Source of the DNA: an uncultured Blastocatellia bacterium
Lineage (GTDB): Bacteria; Acidobacteriota; Blastocatellia; Pyrinomonadales; Pyrinomonadaceae
Direction of reading: 5' to 3'
Assembly (NCBI GenBank): GCA_946480785.1
Contig: CAMLLD010000031.1
Location: 3,297 to 67,296 of the forward strand
Length of the DNA: 64,000 nucleotides
Positions 8,326 through 17,054 of the stretch are shown piece after piece. The notes beneath the pieces were generated by a model. That model saw only the letters and a program-made list of their open reading frames with translations. It was not told where the DNA came from and did not search any database. A program made the position numbers and the translations under genes. The first letter of the stretch is position 1. Every line of letters starts with the position of its first letter.

Positions 8326-8354
8326 ATGCTAGAACCGCAACACCGACTGGTCAA
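8326..8354 (-). promoter_or_regulatory. Candidate promoter of the metallothionein gene
   Basis: On the minus strand TTGACC (8349-8354), a 17-base spacer, then TAGCAT (8326-8331), about 50 bases before the ATG. The -35 matches 5 of 6 and the -10 matches 4 of 6 consensus bases. No recognised ArsR/SmtB operator was seen. Confidence 0.5.
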
Positions 8355-8359
8355 GCACT

Positions 8360-8935
8360 TCACTGCGCCGCACGCACAATCACGGTGCGCCGGCGCTCGC
8401 CGAGCGTGAGCACGAGCGGCTTGTCCAACTGAATCGGATGCGACTCACCATCGATCACGATCTCGAGGTTTGAATTTTCGCGTGTCAGCGGAGCGACCAT
8501 CTGGTTTGGCACGATGCGCGGCAAAAGATTGATGGCGACGAGGCGCCAACTCGCCGGCTCGCAACGAATGCGCAGTCCGGGCGCGTCTGTCTCAAAGGAT
8601 TCATTCGTCGCGAGCGCGTCGGCTTTGAAAACTCCTTCGCCACAACGCACGCCGCTCGCGTCGTAAAACGTGAGCAGGCCCGAGACGAACGCGTAAGGAA
8701 TCGCGCTCACGTTCTTCACGACGATGCGCACGTTTGTGATCGGCGCCTCGGGCGAACCGGTCAGCGAGGTGGTGCGCAGTGTCGCTTCGAGTGCAGCGGC
8801 GCCGGTACCGTCCAAAGCCACCGCGGCCTCACTCAGCGGCACGCGCTTGTCGTTTGTCTCAGCCGGCGTGGTTCCCTGCGCGTTGGCAATCAAGGCGCTG
8901 CATAACACAACCAAAAAGGCAGCGAGTTTTTTCAT
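8360..8935 (-). CDS. Secreted protein of unknown function
   Basis: Not recognised. 191 residues with a clear signal peptide (MKKLAAFLVVLCSALIANAQG, cleavage after about 20). The mature protein is beta-rich; the middle (TNVRIVVKNVSAIPYAFVSG, then TFYDASGVRCGEGVFKADAL) reads like an immunoglobulin-type domain of the FxLYD class that describes relationships between stress and strain-independent extracellular domains. Two cysteines (near 94 and 117) could form a disulfide in the periplasm. It is followed by the metallothionein gene on the same strand after 80 bases, but that gene seems to have its own promoter. Confidence 0.65.
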   Translation of the reverse strand: MKKLAAFLVVLCSALIANAQGTTPAETNDKRVPLSEAAVALDGTGAAALEATLRTTSLTGSPEAPITNVRIVVKNVSAIPYAFVSGLLTFYDASGVRCGEGVFKADALATNESFETDAPGLRIRCEPASWRLVAINLLPRIVPNQMVAPLTRENSNLEIVIDGESHPIQLDKPLVLTLGERRRTVIVRAAQ

Positions 8936-8965
8936 GACGTGGTCCCTTCGAGTTAGTCAGATTAA

Positions 8966-9481
8966 TTACTCGCGAATCATCGCATACATCAACTGGTCTA
9001 CCGTCTGGCCGTCTTTAGTTACGGCTTTTCTCATGCGGCCTTCAAAAACGTAGCCCGCTTTCTCCAGCACGCGGGCCGACGCGCCGTTCCAATCGAACAC
9101 ATGCGCGTAAAGGCGGCAGACATCGTAATTGGAAAAGGCGTAATCCGTCACGGCAATTAATGCCTCAGACGCGATGCCGCGGCCCCAAAAGGCCTCACCG
9201 AGCCAGTAACCGATCTCCGCCGAACGCCGCGCGACGTCGTGTTGCACGGTGAAACCGATGCCGCCCACCGCTTCGTCAGCAACGGCGATCGCGAAGTTCG
9301 TTTCGGGTTTTAGATCGACGACGATTTCGAGCCAGCGACGCGCGTCGTTGGTCGTGTACGGATGCGGAAAGCGATCGCGCAGATTGATCCAGACGTTGCG
9401 GTTGTTGGCGTGTCGCACGATCGCGTCGCGATCGCGCCAATCCCAACTGCGCACAGTACACGTCTTGAGTTTCAGTTCCAT
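8966..9481 (-). CDS. GNAT acetyltransferase, RimJ/RimL type
   Basis: Transfers acetyl from acetyl-CoA to an amine of a protein or small molecule. The 171-residue protein has the RimJ/L layout: the early NVWINLRDRFPHPYT segment, substrate strand AVGGIGFTV, motif A IGYWLGEAFWGRGIASEAL (acetyl-CoA pyrophosphate loop, near 90-108) and motif B NGASARVLEKAGYVFEGRMRK (near 130). Acceptor unknown; relatives acetylate ribosomal protein N-termini or antibiotics. It runs with the 80-residue gene upstream (12-base gap). Confidence 0.88.
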   Translation of the reverse strand: MELKLKTCTVRSWDWRDRDAIVRHANNRNVWINLRDRFPHPYTTNDARRWLEIVVDLKPETNFAIAVADEAVGGIGFTVQHDVARRSAEIGYWLGEAFWGRGIASEALIAVTDYAFSNYDVCRLYAHVFDWNGASARVLEKAGYVFEGRMRKAVTKDGQTVDQLMYAMIRE

Positions 9482-9493
9482 TTGCGCGGCCCG

Positions 9494-9736
9494 TCACAAG
9501 CCGAAGTCGATCATCGCGCGCTCGATGACGTGCAGCGCGGCGAAGTCAGAGTCGCCGGCCGTGCGCGCTTCCGCGAGCCACTTCCGCAGTTGCCGCGCCT
9601 CTTCCAGCGAGCCGATGCGGCACGCGCCCGTGAGCGCGAGCGTGACGAGGGCGTCGGGCGCGCCGTGCGTCACCAGCGCCGCTTGTAACGCAGCCTGTTC
9701 GCGCAGATCGAGTGTGAGCAAAAGACTAAGTTCCAT
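9494..9736 (-). CDS. Small helical protein, function unknown
   Basis: Not recognised. 80 residues, almost all predicted helix, rich in Ala and Leu (LDLREQAALQAALVTHGAPDAL; ARQLRKWLAEARTAGDSD), with no signal peptide or membrane segment. It lies between the CDF transporter (6-base gap) and the GNAT gene (12-base gap), all on the minus strand, so it is probably co-transcribed with both. An ATG preceded by a GAAAGAAG sequence supports the start. Confidence 0.6.
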   Translation of the reverse strand: MELSLLLTLDLREQAALQAALVTHGAPDALVTLALTGACRIGSLEEARQLRKWLAEARTAGDSDFAALHVIERAMIDFGL

Positions 9737-9742
9737 CCGGGT

Positions 9743-10714
9743 TTAACTTCTTTCGGAACGAAAACACGCCGTCCCCGCATGACAAAAATGGAACGTCTCG
9801 TCTTCGAAATCAGGCGTTTCCATTTGGATCGTCAGATGGTCCACGCCGAAACGGTCGTGCAGCTTTGTGCGCAACTCACGCAGCAGATCCGGTTGCGAAA
9901 TACTCTCGGCGTGAATCACGTGTGCGCTCAACGCCTCGCGTCCGGAAGTGATGGTCCAAACGTGCAGATCGTGAACCGCCGCGACGCCCGCCGTCGCGAG
10001 TATTTCATCTTCAACCGCGGCCAGGTTGATGTGCGCGGGCGTGCCTTCGAGCAGCACGTTCGTCGACTCGCGAATCAACCGCACCGAGCCCCAGATGATC
10101 AGCAAACTGATCACGACGCTGAACAGCGCGTCCGCGGCGTACCAGCCAAACAACCACATACAAACGCCTGCCAGAATCGCCGCGACAGAGCCGAGCGCGT
10201 CGCCCATCACGTGCATCCACGCACCGCGAATGTTCAGGTCGATCTCATCCGGCGCGTGCAGAATCCACGCGCAGACCAGGTTGACGACGAGACCGCCCGA
10301 CGCCACGACAATCATCGGCCCCGTGCGCACCACCGGGGGCGACAACCAACGCTCATACGCGCCGTAAAAAATGAAAAGCGAAATGATCACCAGCGCGACG
10401 CCGTTAACGAGCGCCGCAATGATCTCGAGACGATAGTAGCCGAAAGTTTTTCGGGAAGTTGCCGGACGCGAAGCGAACCACACCGCCGTCAAAGCGAGCG
10501 TCAACGCCGCGACGTCGGTGAACATGTGACCCGCATCCGCAAGCAACGCGAGCGAGCCGGTCCACCAACCACCAACCGCTTCCGCGATCATGTAGACAAC
10601 GGTCAGCAGCAACACCCAACTCAAGCGCCGCCAGTTGTCGGACGAACGGCGATGCTGGTGAGCGTGAGCGTGTACCGGATGAACGTGGGATTCTTTCGAC
10701 CTTGCCTCTTTCAT
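9743..10714 (-). CDS. Cation diffusion facilitator (CDF) metal exporter, CzcD/ZitB type
   Basis: Exports Zn2+, Co2+ or Cd2+ in exchange for protons across the inner membrane. The protein has a histidine-rich N-terminus (HVHPVHAHAHQHRR), six membrane segments with the CDF site residues (LLADAGHMFTDVAAL: H and D of TM2; MGDALGSVAAIL: H/D of TM5 as HVMGD) and a C-terminal cytoplasmic metallochaperone-like domain (VHDLHVWTITSGREALSAHV). The HDLHVW motif places it in the zinc-type CDF branch. Start: ATG 10714, or GTG 10720 two codons earlier. With the nearby metallothionein it suggests a heavy-metal homeostasis neighbourhood. Confidence 0.93.
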   Translation of the reverse strand: MKEARSKESHVHPVHAHAHQHRRSSDNWRRLSWVLLLTVVYMIAEAVGGWWTGSLALLADAGHMFTDVAALTLALTAVWFASRPATSRKTFGYYRLEIIAALVNGVALVIISLFIFYGAYERWLSPPVVRTGPMIVVASGGLVVNLVCAWILHAPDEIDLNIRGAWMHVMGDALGSVAAILAGVCMWLFGWYAADALFSVVISLLIIWGSVRLIRESTNVLLEGTPAHINLAAVEDEILATAGVAAVHDLHVWTITSGREALSAHVIHAESISQPDLLRELRTKLHDRFGVDHLTIQMETPDFEDETFHFCHAGTACFRSERS

Positions 10715-10746
10715 CGCCACAAAATAATGCCAGCGACGAGGGCGAA

Positions 10747-11499
10747 CTACAAAGCGGTGAGACCGGATGCGCTGTAGAACTCGCGATAGAGTTCGTTGAA
10801 TTCGCGGAGGGCGATCTCCATCACGCGACTGAGCTCTTCGAGATCGTTGATGTTGACGACGGCGTTGACGTTGTTGAGAAACGCGGCGTGCGCATCCATC
10901 GTGCGCAGCGAAGGCGATAAGAGCACGAAGAACAGACGGCGTCGTTGGTTCGGACGCAGCACGTTCACTTCACGAACCACAAACGCCGAGCCTTGCTCCG
11001 CGGCGTCGAACTGCGGCTCGAGCAATACCACGTCCAACTGCTTCGAGCGCATCGTCTCGATGGCCTGGCGCGTCTCTTCCGCAACAAAAACCTCGTAATC
11101 GTCGTCGCTCAATTTCTTTGCTACCGGCTCGCGATAAGGTTCCGACACGCAAACCAAAGCCTTGCGCTTGTTCCACGCCGGGCGCGCGTTCGGGTTCTCG
11201 TTCTCACGGCCACTACTCTTCGCCAGCAACTCCGCGAGCATCTGCAGCGCTTCATTCGCCGAACCCGCTTCGACCGCCGCCGGCTTCGCCACCGGTTCAT
11301 AAGCGCGGGCCGTCGGTTGTTCGAAACGGTCTGTGGACGGTGAGCCACCGACGCCGAGCGCGCTCTGGTCCAACATCGGACTCGCGCCTCCCGAACTGAT
11401 CGTGGCGTTGCACTTCGGACAACGCACGTTGAACGGACGGTTCGGCGACTTCTCTTCCACCTGAAGACGCGTCGAGCATTTTGGGCAAACGATGATCAT
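10747..11499 (-). CDS. MJ0042-type zinc-ribbon protein with a receiver-like C-terminal domain
   Basis: A 250-residue cytoplasmic protein. The N-terminus is an MJ0042/zinc_ribbon_5 finger: CPKC near residue 5-8 and CPKC near 27-30. After a linker of about 70 residues comes a domain of about 120 residues starting KRKALVCVSEPYREPVAKKL with a strand LDVVLLEPQFDA that mimics a response-regulator fold, but the phosphoacceptor Asp is replaced (LLEP) so it is a pseudo-receiver. The neighbour downstream of its promoter side is pilT (23-base gap to the pilT stop at 11523), so a role in pilus control is possible but unproven. Confidence 0.7.
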   Translation of the reverse strand: MIIVCPKCSTRLQVEEKSPNRPFNVRCPKCNATISSGGASPMLDQSALGVGGSPSTDRFEQPTARAYEPVAKPAAVEAGSANEALQMLAELLAKSSGRENENPNARPAWNKRKALVCVSEPYREPVAKKLSDDDYEVFVAEETRQAIETMRSKQLDVVLLEPQFDAAEQGSAFVVREVNVLRPNQRRRLFFVLLSPSLRTMDAHAAFLNNVNAVVNINDLEELSRVMEIALREFNELYREFYSASGLTAL

Positions 11500-11522
11500 G
11501 TGTGAATCGAATGAAGCCCGGG

Positions 11523-12707
11523 CTATTCGATCATGCCGAGCATGGAGCCGGAGTCGGAAAAGGTATTCGTAGGCAGGCCGTCGACTTCGCGGCGAATGAA
11601 ATCTTCGGCCGCGGTCATGCCTTGCAGCGACAGGAGCAGATTGTTTTGGTTGGTCGCAAACGCGAGTCCGTCTTCGAGTGACACGACGTTCGCTTGAATC
11701 AAGCCGTGAATGACCGTGTCGAAATCCTGCATGCCGTCGAGCTTGCCGTCACGCATCGCATCGAGCAGCGACTTGCCTTCTTCTTCACCGACCTCGATGT
11801 ACTCGCGCGTGCGCGGGCTCGAACGCAGGATCTCAACTGCCGCGACGCGTCCGGAGCCGTCGGCTTTTGGAATGAGCCGTTGCGAAACGATGTAACGGAA
11901 CGTTTGCGCGAGGCGCGTTCGGATTACCTTTTCTTCGTTCTTCGGATAGAGACCGATGATGCGATCGACGGTCTTTGAAGCGTCGATCGTGTGCAGCGTT
12001 GAGAGTACGAGGTGGCCTGTCTCGGCTGCTTCGAGAGCGATCTCGGTGGTTTCGAAGTCGCGCATCTCGCCGATCAGGATTACTTTCGGCGCCTGGCGCA
12101 GCGTCGCGCGCAGAGCGGAGGGAAAATCACGCGTGTCGTGACCGACTTCGCGTTGATTGATCGTCGAATGCTTGTGCAGGTGGAGATACTCGATCGGGTC
12201 TTCGATCGTGACGATGTGATACTGCTTCTTCTCGTTGATGATGTCGATGATGGCCGCTTGCGTCGAGCTCTTGCCCGAGCCGGTCGGACCAGTGACGAGC
12301 ACGAGGCCGTTTCGGAGTTCGGCGATGTCAGCCAACTGCGGCGGCAGCCCCAGGGATTTCAGCGTCGGGATCTCGGTGGGAATCACGCGCATCACGATCG
12401 AGTAGACGCCCCGCTGCTGAAAGATATTCACGCGAAAGCGCGCGCGCGACGGGAGCGAGTAGCTCAAGTCGGCGGTGCCCGTGCGGGCCAGTTTTTCGGC
12501 TGCATCCGGGTGGCCGTGCATGAGCGTCATCGCGATGATTTCGGTCTGGTAGGGCGAGAGCTTCTGCATTCCGAGCGGCTGGACCGGGGTCAGTTTGCCG
12601 TTGATTTCGACCTGCGGCGGCTGGCCGACGGAGAAGTTGAGGTCGCTGATTTTGTCGGAAACCAGCAACATTCGCTCGATTATCGGCGGTAAGTCGAAGA
12701 AACTCAT
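11523..12707 (-). CDS. pilT: Type IV pilus retraction ATPase, PilT/PilU family
   Basis: A hexameric cytoplasmic ATPase that depolymerises type IV pili. The 394-residue protein has an N-terminal PAS-like domain, Walker A GPTGSGKSS near residue 140, the Asp box VTIEDPIEYLH, Walker B VILIGEMRD near 205 and the His box TGHLVLSTLHTIDA. Length suits PilT (about 345-370) or PilU (about 380). The usual PilT AIRNLIRE motif near the C-terminus is not obvious, so a PilU-like paralogue cannot be excluded. The PilN/PilO genes lie 5 kb away on the same strand. A GC-rich hairpin (12717-12746) precedes the start. Confidence 0.88.
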   Translation of the reverse strand: MSFFDLPPIIERMLLVSDKISDLNFSVGQPPQVEINGKLTPVQPLGMQKLSPYQTEIIAMTLMHGHPDAAEKLARTGTADLSYSLPSRARFRVNIFQQRGVYSIVMRVIPTEIPTLKSLGLPPQLADIAELRNGLVLVTGPTGSGKSSTQAAIIDIINEKKQYHIVTIEDPIEYLHLHKHSTINQREVGHDTRDFPSALRATLRQAPKVILIGEMRDFETTEIALEAAETGHLVLSTLHTIDASKTVDRIIGLYPKNEEKVIRTRLAQTFRYIVSQRLIPKADGSGRVAAVEILRSSPRTREYIEVGEEEGKSLLDAMRDGKLDGMQDFDTVIHGLIQANVVSLEDGLAFATNQNNLLLSLQGMTAAEDFIRREVDGLPTNTFSDSGSMLGMIE

Positions 12708-12716
12708 TCAGGTAGG

Positions 12717-12746
12717 CGGGTCGCAGGCCTGGTCCTGCGCGACCCG
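12717..12746. other. GC-rich hairpin between thiE and pilT
   Basis: CGGGTCGCAGG (12717-12727) pairs with CCTGCGCGACCCG (12734-12746) with one bulge and a 6-base loop. There is no T-tract, so it is not a standard terminator; it may stabilise or attenuate the message just before pilT. Confidence 0.5.
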
Positions 12747-12798
12747 TCGCCGATTCTCGCGTATAACTTTGCCAAACGCAAGAAAATAATGTTGGCCG

Positions 12799-13434
12799 CT
12801 AGATTTGTAGGCTTGTGAGGAGACTCTGGAGCGTATTGCGGATCTGCTGTGGGTCGGACAAAAGGCCGTGGATCAGGGCCACTGAGTCGGCGCCGGCTGC
12901 GATTACCTCGCGAGCGTTTGTCGGCGAGATTCCGCCGATTGTTACCAACGGCCGGTCGCCAATCGCTTCGCGCGCCTGCTTCACACCTTCCAAACCGACC
13001 ACCGGATCGGGGTTCTCTTTTGTTGAGGTGGGAAAGATGGGACCGATGGCAAAGTAGTCGATCGGGAGCTTTGCGGCGTGTTGGATTTGCGCGAGCGAGT
13101 GAGTCGAGTAGCCGACGATTGCGTCTTCGCCGAGTAACCGGCGCGCGGCTTCGGGTGGCAAGTCGTCCTGGCCGAGATGCACGCCTGCAGCTCCGAGCGC
13201 TAGCGCGATGTCAGCGCGATCGTTGATGATCAGTTGCACGCCGCGTCTGTTCGCGACTTCCAGCGCCGCTTTTGCCTGTTCGTAAAACTCCAACGTGTGC
13301 GCGTGCTTGTCGCGCAGTTGGACCAGTGTTGCGCCACCGTCGGCCAGGAGTTCAACCTGTTGGGCGTGTGACAGACCAGAAATCTGTGTGTCGGTTATCA
13401 GATAGACCCGCGGCAGGCGGAAACGACCTCGCAT
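12799..13434 (-). CDS. thiE: Thiamine phosphate synthase
   Basis: Joins HMP-diphosphate and HET-phosphate into thiamine monophosphate. The 211-residue TIM barrel is of normal length and shows the family landmarks in order: YLITD at the first strand, VQLRDKHA near 40, INDRADIALALGAAGVHLGQDDL near 70-92, GYSTHS, FAIGPIFPTSTKENPDPVVG near 130 and TIGGISPTNA near 165. It starts 4 bases after the stop of typA, so the two are co-transcribed. No other thi gene or TPP riboswitch is visible here. Confidence 0.95.
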   Translation of the reverse strand: MRGRFRLPRVYLITDTQISGLSHAQQVELLADGGATLVQLRDKHAHTLEFYEQAKAALEVANRRGVQLIINDRADIALALGAAGVHLGQDDLPPEAARRLLGEDAIVGYSTHSLAQIQHAAKLPIDYFAIGPIFPTSTKENPDPVVGLEGVKQAREAIGDRPLVTIGGISPTNAREVIAAGADSVALIHGLLSDPQQIRNTLQSLLTSLQI

Positions 13435-13438
13435 CGCG

Positions 13439-15259
13439 CTACTCGGCAGACTCTTTCTTCTTCGGCCGCTGGTTCGCCGGCAACACGCGCTTGCGCAACC
13501 TGATCGTTTCCGGCGTCACTTCGACAAGCTCGTCATCCGCGATGAACTCGAGCGCCTGTTCGAGCGACAGTTCTTTCGGTGGCACGAGCCGCATCGCTTC
13601 GTCAGCCGTCGACGCACGCATGTTGGTCAGCTTCTTCTCTTTCACCGCGTTGACGTCGAGGTCCACCGCGCGCGCGTTCTCGCCGATGATCATGCCTTCG
13701 TAAACCTTCGTGCCCGGCCTGACGAACAACGTGCCGCGCTCCTGAAGATTGAAGAGCGCGTAAGTGGTCGTGTCGCCGGTGCGATCGGCAACGAGCGATC
13801 CGGTCGCGCGGCCGCGCATCGTTCCCTGCCACTCGCCCCAGCGCAGAAACATCGTGTTCAGTAACCCCGTGCCTTTCGTCTCGGTGAGAAACTCGTTGCG
13901 AAAACCAATCAACCCGCGCGACGGCGCTTCAAACTCGAGCCGCACGCGCCCGGTGCCGTGATTGATCATCTTCGTCATCTGACCCTTGCGGCGGCCGAGC
14001 GCTTCCGTGATCACGCCGATGAACTCGTCGGGACAATCGACGACCACCGCTTCGATCGGCTCAAGCATCTGCCCGTCGACCTTACGCGTGATTGCTTCCG
14101 GCTTGGAAACCTGAAGCTCGTAACCTTCGCGCCGCATCATCTCGATCAGGATCGCAAGTTGAAGTTCGCCGCGGCCCGAGACTTTGAACTGGTCCGGCGA
14201 TTCGGTCTCTTCGACGCGAATCGCCACGTTGCCGAGAATCTCTTTGTCGAGTCGCTCCTTGAGCTGGCGCGACGTCACATACTTTCCTTCTCGCCCGGCA
14301 AACGGCGAGTTGTTGACGCCGAAGATCATCGCGATCGTCGGCTCGTCGACGGCGATCGACGGCAGCGGCTGCGGATTCTCGACGGAAGTGATCGTGTCGC
14401 CGATGTTGATGTTCTCGATGCCGGCGAGCGCGACGATCTCGCCGAAGCTCGCGCTCGCGACCGCCTCACGCTTCAATCCTTCGAAGACGTAAAGCTGCGA
14501 CACTTTGATCTTTTGCGTCGAGCGATCGGGCTTCACCACCGCGATCTGATCGCCGACCTTGATCTCGCCGGAGAAGATGCGGCCGATGGCGAGCCGTCCG
14601 ACGTAGTCGTTGTAATCGAGGTTCGCGACGAGCAACTGCAGCGAGTCGGAACGAAGCTCACGCGGCGCCGGAATCGTCTCAACGATCTGATCGAAGAGCG
14701 GTTGTAAGTTGTTCGAGTCGTCTTCGAGTTTGTGTTTGGCGACACCGTCGCGTGAGACGGCGTAAAGGATAGGAAACTCGATCTGCTCGTCCGTGGCGTC
14801 GAGATCGAGAAAGAGTTCGTAAATCTCGTTCACGACTTCGTCAGGTCGCGCATCGCCACGGTCGATCTTGTTGACGACGGCGATTGCGGGCAGGCGCGCT
14901 TCGAGTGCTTTGCGCAGGACGAAGCGCGTTTGCGGCAAACACCCTTCCGCCGCATCGACGAGCAACATCACACCGTCGACCATCTTCAACACGCGCTCGA
15001 CTTCGCCGCCGAAGTCTGCGTGACCAGGCGTGTCGACGATGTTGATCTTCACGTCGCGATAACGCACGGCGGTGTTCTTCGCCATGATGGTGATGCCGCG
15101 TTCGCGCTCGAGATCCATCGAGTCCATCACGCGTTCGCGCACCTGTTCGTTCTCGCGGAAAGTGCCGGACTGGCGCAGCATCGCATCGACAAGCGTGGTC
15201 TTGCCGTGATCGACGTGCGCAATGATAGCGATGTTACGGACGTTCTTTTGTTCGGTCAT
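13439..15259 (-). CDS. typA: Ribosome-associated GTPase TypA/BipA
   Basis: A translational GTPase of the EF-G family that acts in 50S assembly and stress or cold adaptation. The 606 residues match the family length. Seen: G1 [10 protein letters not shown] near 14, switch [12 protein letters not shown]3 DTPGHADF near 76, G4 NKIDR near 130, then domains II, III, V and the TypA-specific C-terminal domain with [11 protein letters not shown] and [13 protein letters not shown]. The first 26 bases of the gene overlap the end of trmL upstream; thiE follows after 4 bases. A basic, KKKE-containing tail ends the protein. Confidence 0.97.
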   Translation of the reverse strand: MTEQKNVRNIAIIAHVDHGKTTLVDAMLRQSGTFRENEQVRERVMDSMDLERERGITIMAKNTAVRYRDVKINIVDTPGHADFGGEVERVLKMVDGVMLLVDAAEGCLPQTRFVLRKALEARLPAIAVVNKIDRGDARPDEVVNEIYELFLDLDATDEQIEFPILYAVSRDGVAKHKLEDDSNNLQPLFDQIVETIPAPRELRSDSLQLLVANLDYNDYVGRLAIGRIFSGEIKVGDQIAVVKPDRSTQKIKVSQLYVFEGLKREAVASASFGEIVALAGIENINIGDTITSVENPQPLPSIAVDEPTIAMIFGVNNSPFAGREGKYVTSRQLKERLDKEILGNVAIRVEETESPDQFKVSGRGELQLAILIEMMRREGYELQVSKPEAITRKVDGQMLEPIEAVVVDCPDEFIGVITEALGRRKGQMTKMINHGTGRVRLEFEAPSRGLIGFRNEFLTETKGTGLLNTMFLRWGEWQGTMRGRATGSLVADRTGDTTTYALFNLQERGTLFVRPGTKVYEGMIIGENARAVDLDVNAVKEKKLTNMRASTADEAMRLVPPKELSLEQALEFIADDELVEVTPETIRLRKRVLPANQRPKKKESAE

Positions 15260-15710
15260 TGGTACAGGTCTGTCTCAGTGCTTCGTAAAGCACGATACCG
15301 ACCGCGGTCGCAAGATTCAAGCTGCGGACTTTGGGATTGAGGATGGGAATTCGCAGGCAGTTGTGCCAATTCCGGCGCAGGAGATCCTCGGGCAAACCGC
15401 GTGTTTCCGGCCCAAAAACGAGGCAATCGCCGGGTTGAAACGACAACTCGGTGTAGACGCGATCGGCCTTCGTGGTGAGATAAATGAAGCGTGCGTCAGG
15501 TAACGCCTGATAGAACGACTCGAGGTTTGTGTGGCGCGAGAGTTTAACTTCGGGCCAGTAGTCGAGGCCGGCTCGCTTCAGCGCGCGATCGTCCATGCGA
15601 AAGCCGGTGACACCGATGATGTGCAGCGGCACGTTGGTCGCAGCACACAGTCGTGCGATGTTGCCGGTGTTGGGTGGGATCTCAGGTTGGACGAGCGCGA
15701 CGGAAAGCAT
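15234..15710 (-). CDS. trmL: tRNA (cytidine/uridine-34-2'-O)-methyltransferase
   Basis: A SPOUT methyltransferase that 2'-O-methylates the wobble base of leucine tRNAs. The 158-residue protein has the TrmL pattern: [19 protein letters not shown] at the N-terminus and the trefoil-knot SAM site [11 protein letters not shown] near 94 with [25 protein letters not shown] at the C-terminus. Length is normal for the family. It heads the trmL-typA-thiE set; its last 26 bases overlap typA in a different frame, consistent with coupled translation. Confidence 0.95.
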   Translation of the reverse strand: MLSVALVQPEIPPNTGNIARLCAATNVPLHIIGVTGFRMDDRALKRAGLDYWPEVKLSRHTNLESFYQALPDARFIYLTTKADRVYTELSFQPGDCLVFGPETRGLPEDLLRRNWHNCLRIPILNPKVRSLNLATAVGIVLYEALRQTCTNDRTKERP

Positions 15711-15760
15711 GAAGAGAGAGTATAGGACCTATGTGTGCTGTTCGACTCATTCAAAAACAA

Positions 15761-15804
15761 AAAAGAAACGACGAGCTTCGCTTGAAGATCTCGTCGTTTC
15801 TTTT
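15761..15804. terminator. Strong bidirectional terminator hairpin
   Basis: A perfect 15-bp inverted repeat: AAAAGAAACGACGAG (15761-15775) and CTCGTCGTTTCTTTT (15790-15804) around a 14-base loop. Each strand ends in T-rich sequence. It lies downstream of the small Lys/Ala-rich gene (minus strand) and would end its message; upstream of trmL it insulates that operon. Confidence 0.9.
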
Positions 15805-15875
15805 GTAAGGCCCTGTCGGCCTCAGATGTTTGTGTGCGCCGGTGGAAGGTACGTGCTGTGACCTGCTGGTTCGAG

Positions 15876-15974
15876 TTATCTCTTCTTTGCGGCTTTCTTC
15901 GTTCCGCCCTTCTTCGCGGCCTTCTTGGTTCCGCCCTTTTTCGAGGCTTTCTTTCCACCTTTTTTAGTTGCCAT
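15876..15974 (-). CDS. Tiny Lys/Ala/Gly-rich basic protein (histone H1-like tail)
   Basis: A 32-residue product, MATKKGGKKASKKGGTKKAA then KKGGTKKAAKKR, built of KKGG(T/S)KKAA-type repeats; about half of the residues are Lys. Such composition matches bacterial H1-like DNA-binding tails and would bind nucleic acid. What supports expression: a consensus promoter at 16086-16114, an AGAAGGAG ribosome site about 12 bases upstream of ATG, and a perfect hairpin terminator after the stop. All Lys codons keep phase across the repeats and the gene is free-standing. Alternative: an intergenic low-complexity artefact, made unlikely by the flanking signals. Function is inference. Confidence 0.7.
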   Translation of the reverse strand: MATKKGGKKASKKGGTKKAAKKGGTKKAAKKR

Positions 15975-16322
15975 AGCTTCTATGTGCTCCTTCTTTCGAG
16001 TTTGGTTTTTTGTTTCTTCAGGACCACAAGATACTGTGCTTACTTCTCTCTTGTGGGCTAGAGTAAACGGCGCACAACATCTTGCTATATAAACGCAAAT
16101 ATCGCCGATGTCAATAACTTATTACTACTGGCTGAAATATTTTTTCGGCGTCGAGCGAGCGTTCTGTGACGCTCGTGAAGACGCGTCAGGCGCTCACGGC
16201 AGGATGAAGCGCTCGTGAGTTGGTCCAACTTTATTCGTTGTGTGCGCTAGTGTGAGAACGAGAGAGCGGGGATTAAGAACAGCTAGTAGCTACCGCAGGT
16301 GGTCCAAGGTTGGTCCAGCTCG
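15975..16322. other. 348-base noncoding region
   Basis: Holds the promoter and long 5' leader (about 105 bases) of the tiny Lys-rich gene at its left, an AT-rich stretch around 16080-16145, and a GC-rich right half with a small inverted repeat GAGCG...CGCTC near 16160. Three TGGTCCA heptamers lie in the right half (near 16214, 16301 and 16312). No coding frame or known RNA family recognised; the pseudopilin operon ends at 16323, so the right half is its 3' trailer. Confidence 0.6.
16086..16114 (-). promoter_or_regulatory. Consensus sigma70 promoter of the tiny Lys-rich gene
   Basis: On the minus strand TTGACA (16109-16114), a 17-base spacer and TATATA (16086-16091): a perfect -35 and a -10 with 5 of 6 consensus bases. 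The predicted transcript begins near 16079, giving a leader of about 105 bases before the ATG at 15974. Confidence 0.8.
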
Positions 16323-17054
16323 TCAGTTGCGAAACAACGGAGTGAAGATCCATTGATCGTGACGCTCGATACCGTAGTAAGCGAGCACTGAGTTTTTCGT
16401 GCTGCGACTCGCAACGCCGACGAATGGACCACTCGAATCGTCATCGATCGAGCTCGAAGTACTCGGCGCCGGCTTTGTGCCGGTATTGATGGCGTTGACG
16501 ATCACCGGCACCGCAAGTACTTGTAATCGCTGGACTTCCGCGGAGCGTGCCGGCGGAAGGAAACCGCCGGTGTAGAACAGCACTGACTGCTGAAAGTCGA
16601 TCAGTCTTTGCGTGCGCGGATGAATCGTGCGCCACTCACCGCCGCCGGTTAACGGATCGTGCGCGGCTGAAGCGCGAAGTATCTGCCTGTTCTTTGAACC
16701 ACCAGGGACTGGTATTCCTTCCAGCAGTTGGTCCATCGAAGTCGGCAATGCTTGATCGGCGAAGTTGCCCGTGGTGCTCGCGCGATAACGATAGTATTGC
16801 ACGATCGCATCAGCCACTTGCTCGCCGCGAAAGATCGCTTCCTGCTCGCGGTCACGTTGTGTTTGCTGCTGCATGCTGGGGGCGACAGCCATGGCGAACA
16901 AAGCGACGACACTCATCAGCGCGAGGAGCGCGACGAGGGCGTAGCCACCTTCCGAACGTGTCCGCGCGCTCGCATTCACCTCCGAGAGACGATTCGAACG
17001 CTCGCCGCTCGACCCGCATATATTGTGGTCGGCTTTCACCTCAAGGTTCATCAT
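16323..17054 (-). CDS. Pseudopilin-like protein of a type II secretion / type IV pilus system
   Basis: 243 residues. A long basic leader (about 35 residues) ends in SEGG, followed by the hydrophobic helix YALVALLALMSVVALFAMAV, the typical type IV prepilin layout with cleavage after a Gly. The Glu at mature position 5 is absent, as in the tip pseudopilin GspK. The remainder is globular (AIVQYYRYRASTTGNFADQAL ... FVGVASRSTKNSVLAYYG), with an S/D linker near 205 and the end WIFTPLFRN. Its start overlaps the end of the IPT-domain gene by 14 bases, so it belongs to the PilN-PilO operon. A shorter start inside the leader is possible. Confidence 0.75.
   Translation of the reverse strand: MMNLEVKADHNICGSSGERSNRLSEVNASARTRSEGGYALVALLALMSVVALFAMAVAPSMQQQTQRDREQEAIFRGEQVADAIVQYYRYRASTTGNFADQALPTSMDQLLEGIPVPGGSKNRQILRASAAHDPLTGGGEWRTIHPRTQRLIDFQQSVLFYTGGFLPPARSAEVQRLQVLAVPVIVNAINTGTKPAPSTSSSIDDDSSGPFVGVASRSTKNSVLAYYGIERHDQWIFTPLFRN

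Noticed and set aside
8080..8409. A hydrophobic 109-codon plus-strand frame over the metallothionein
   Set aside because: The minus-strand frame has conserved cysteine spacing, a ribosome site and a promoter; this one has none.
9779..10777. A 332-codon plus-strand frame opposite the CDF transporter
   Set aside because: Arg/Gln/His-rich shadow; the minus strand encodes a complete CDF family protein.
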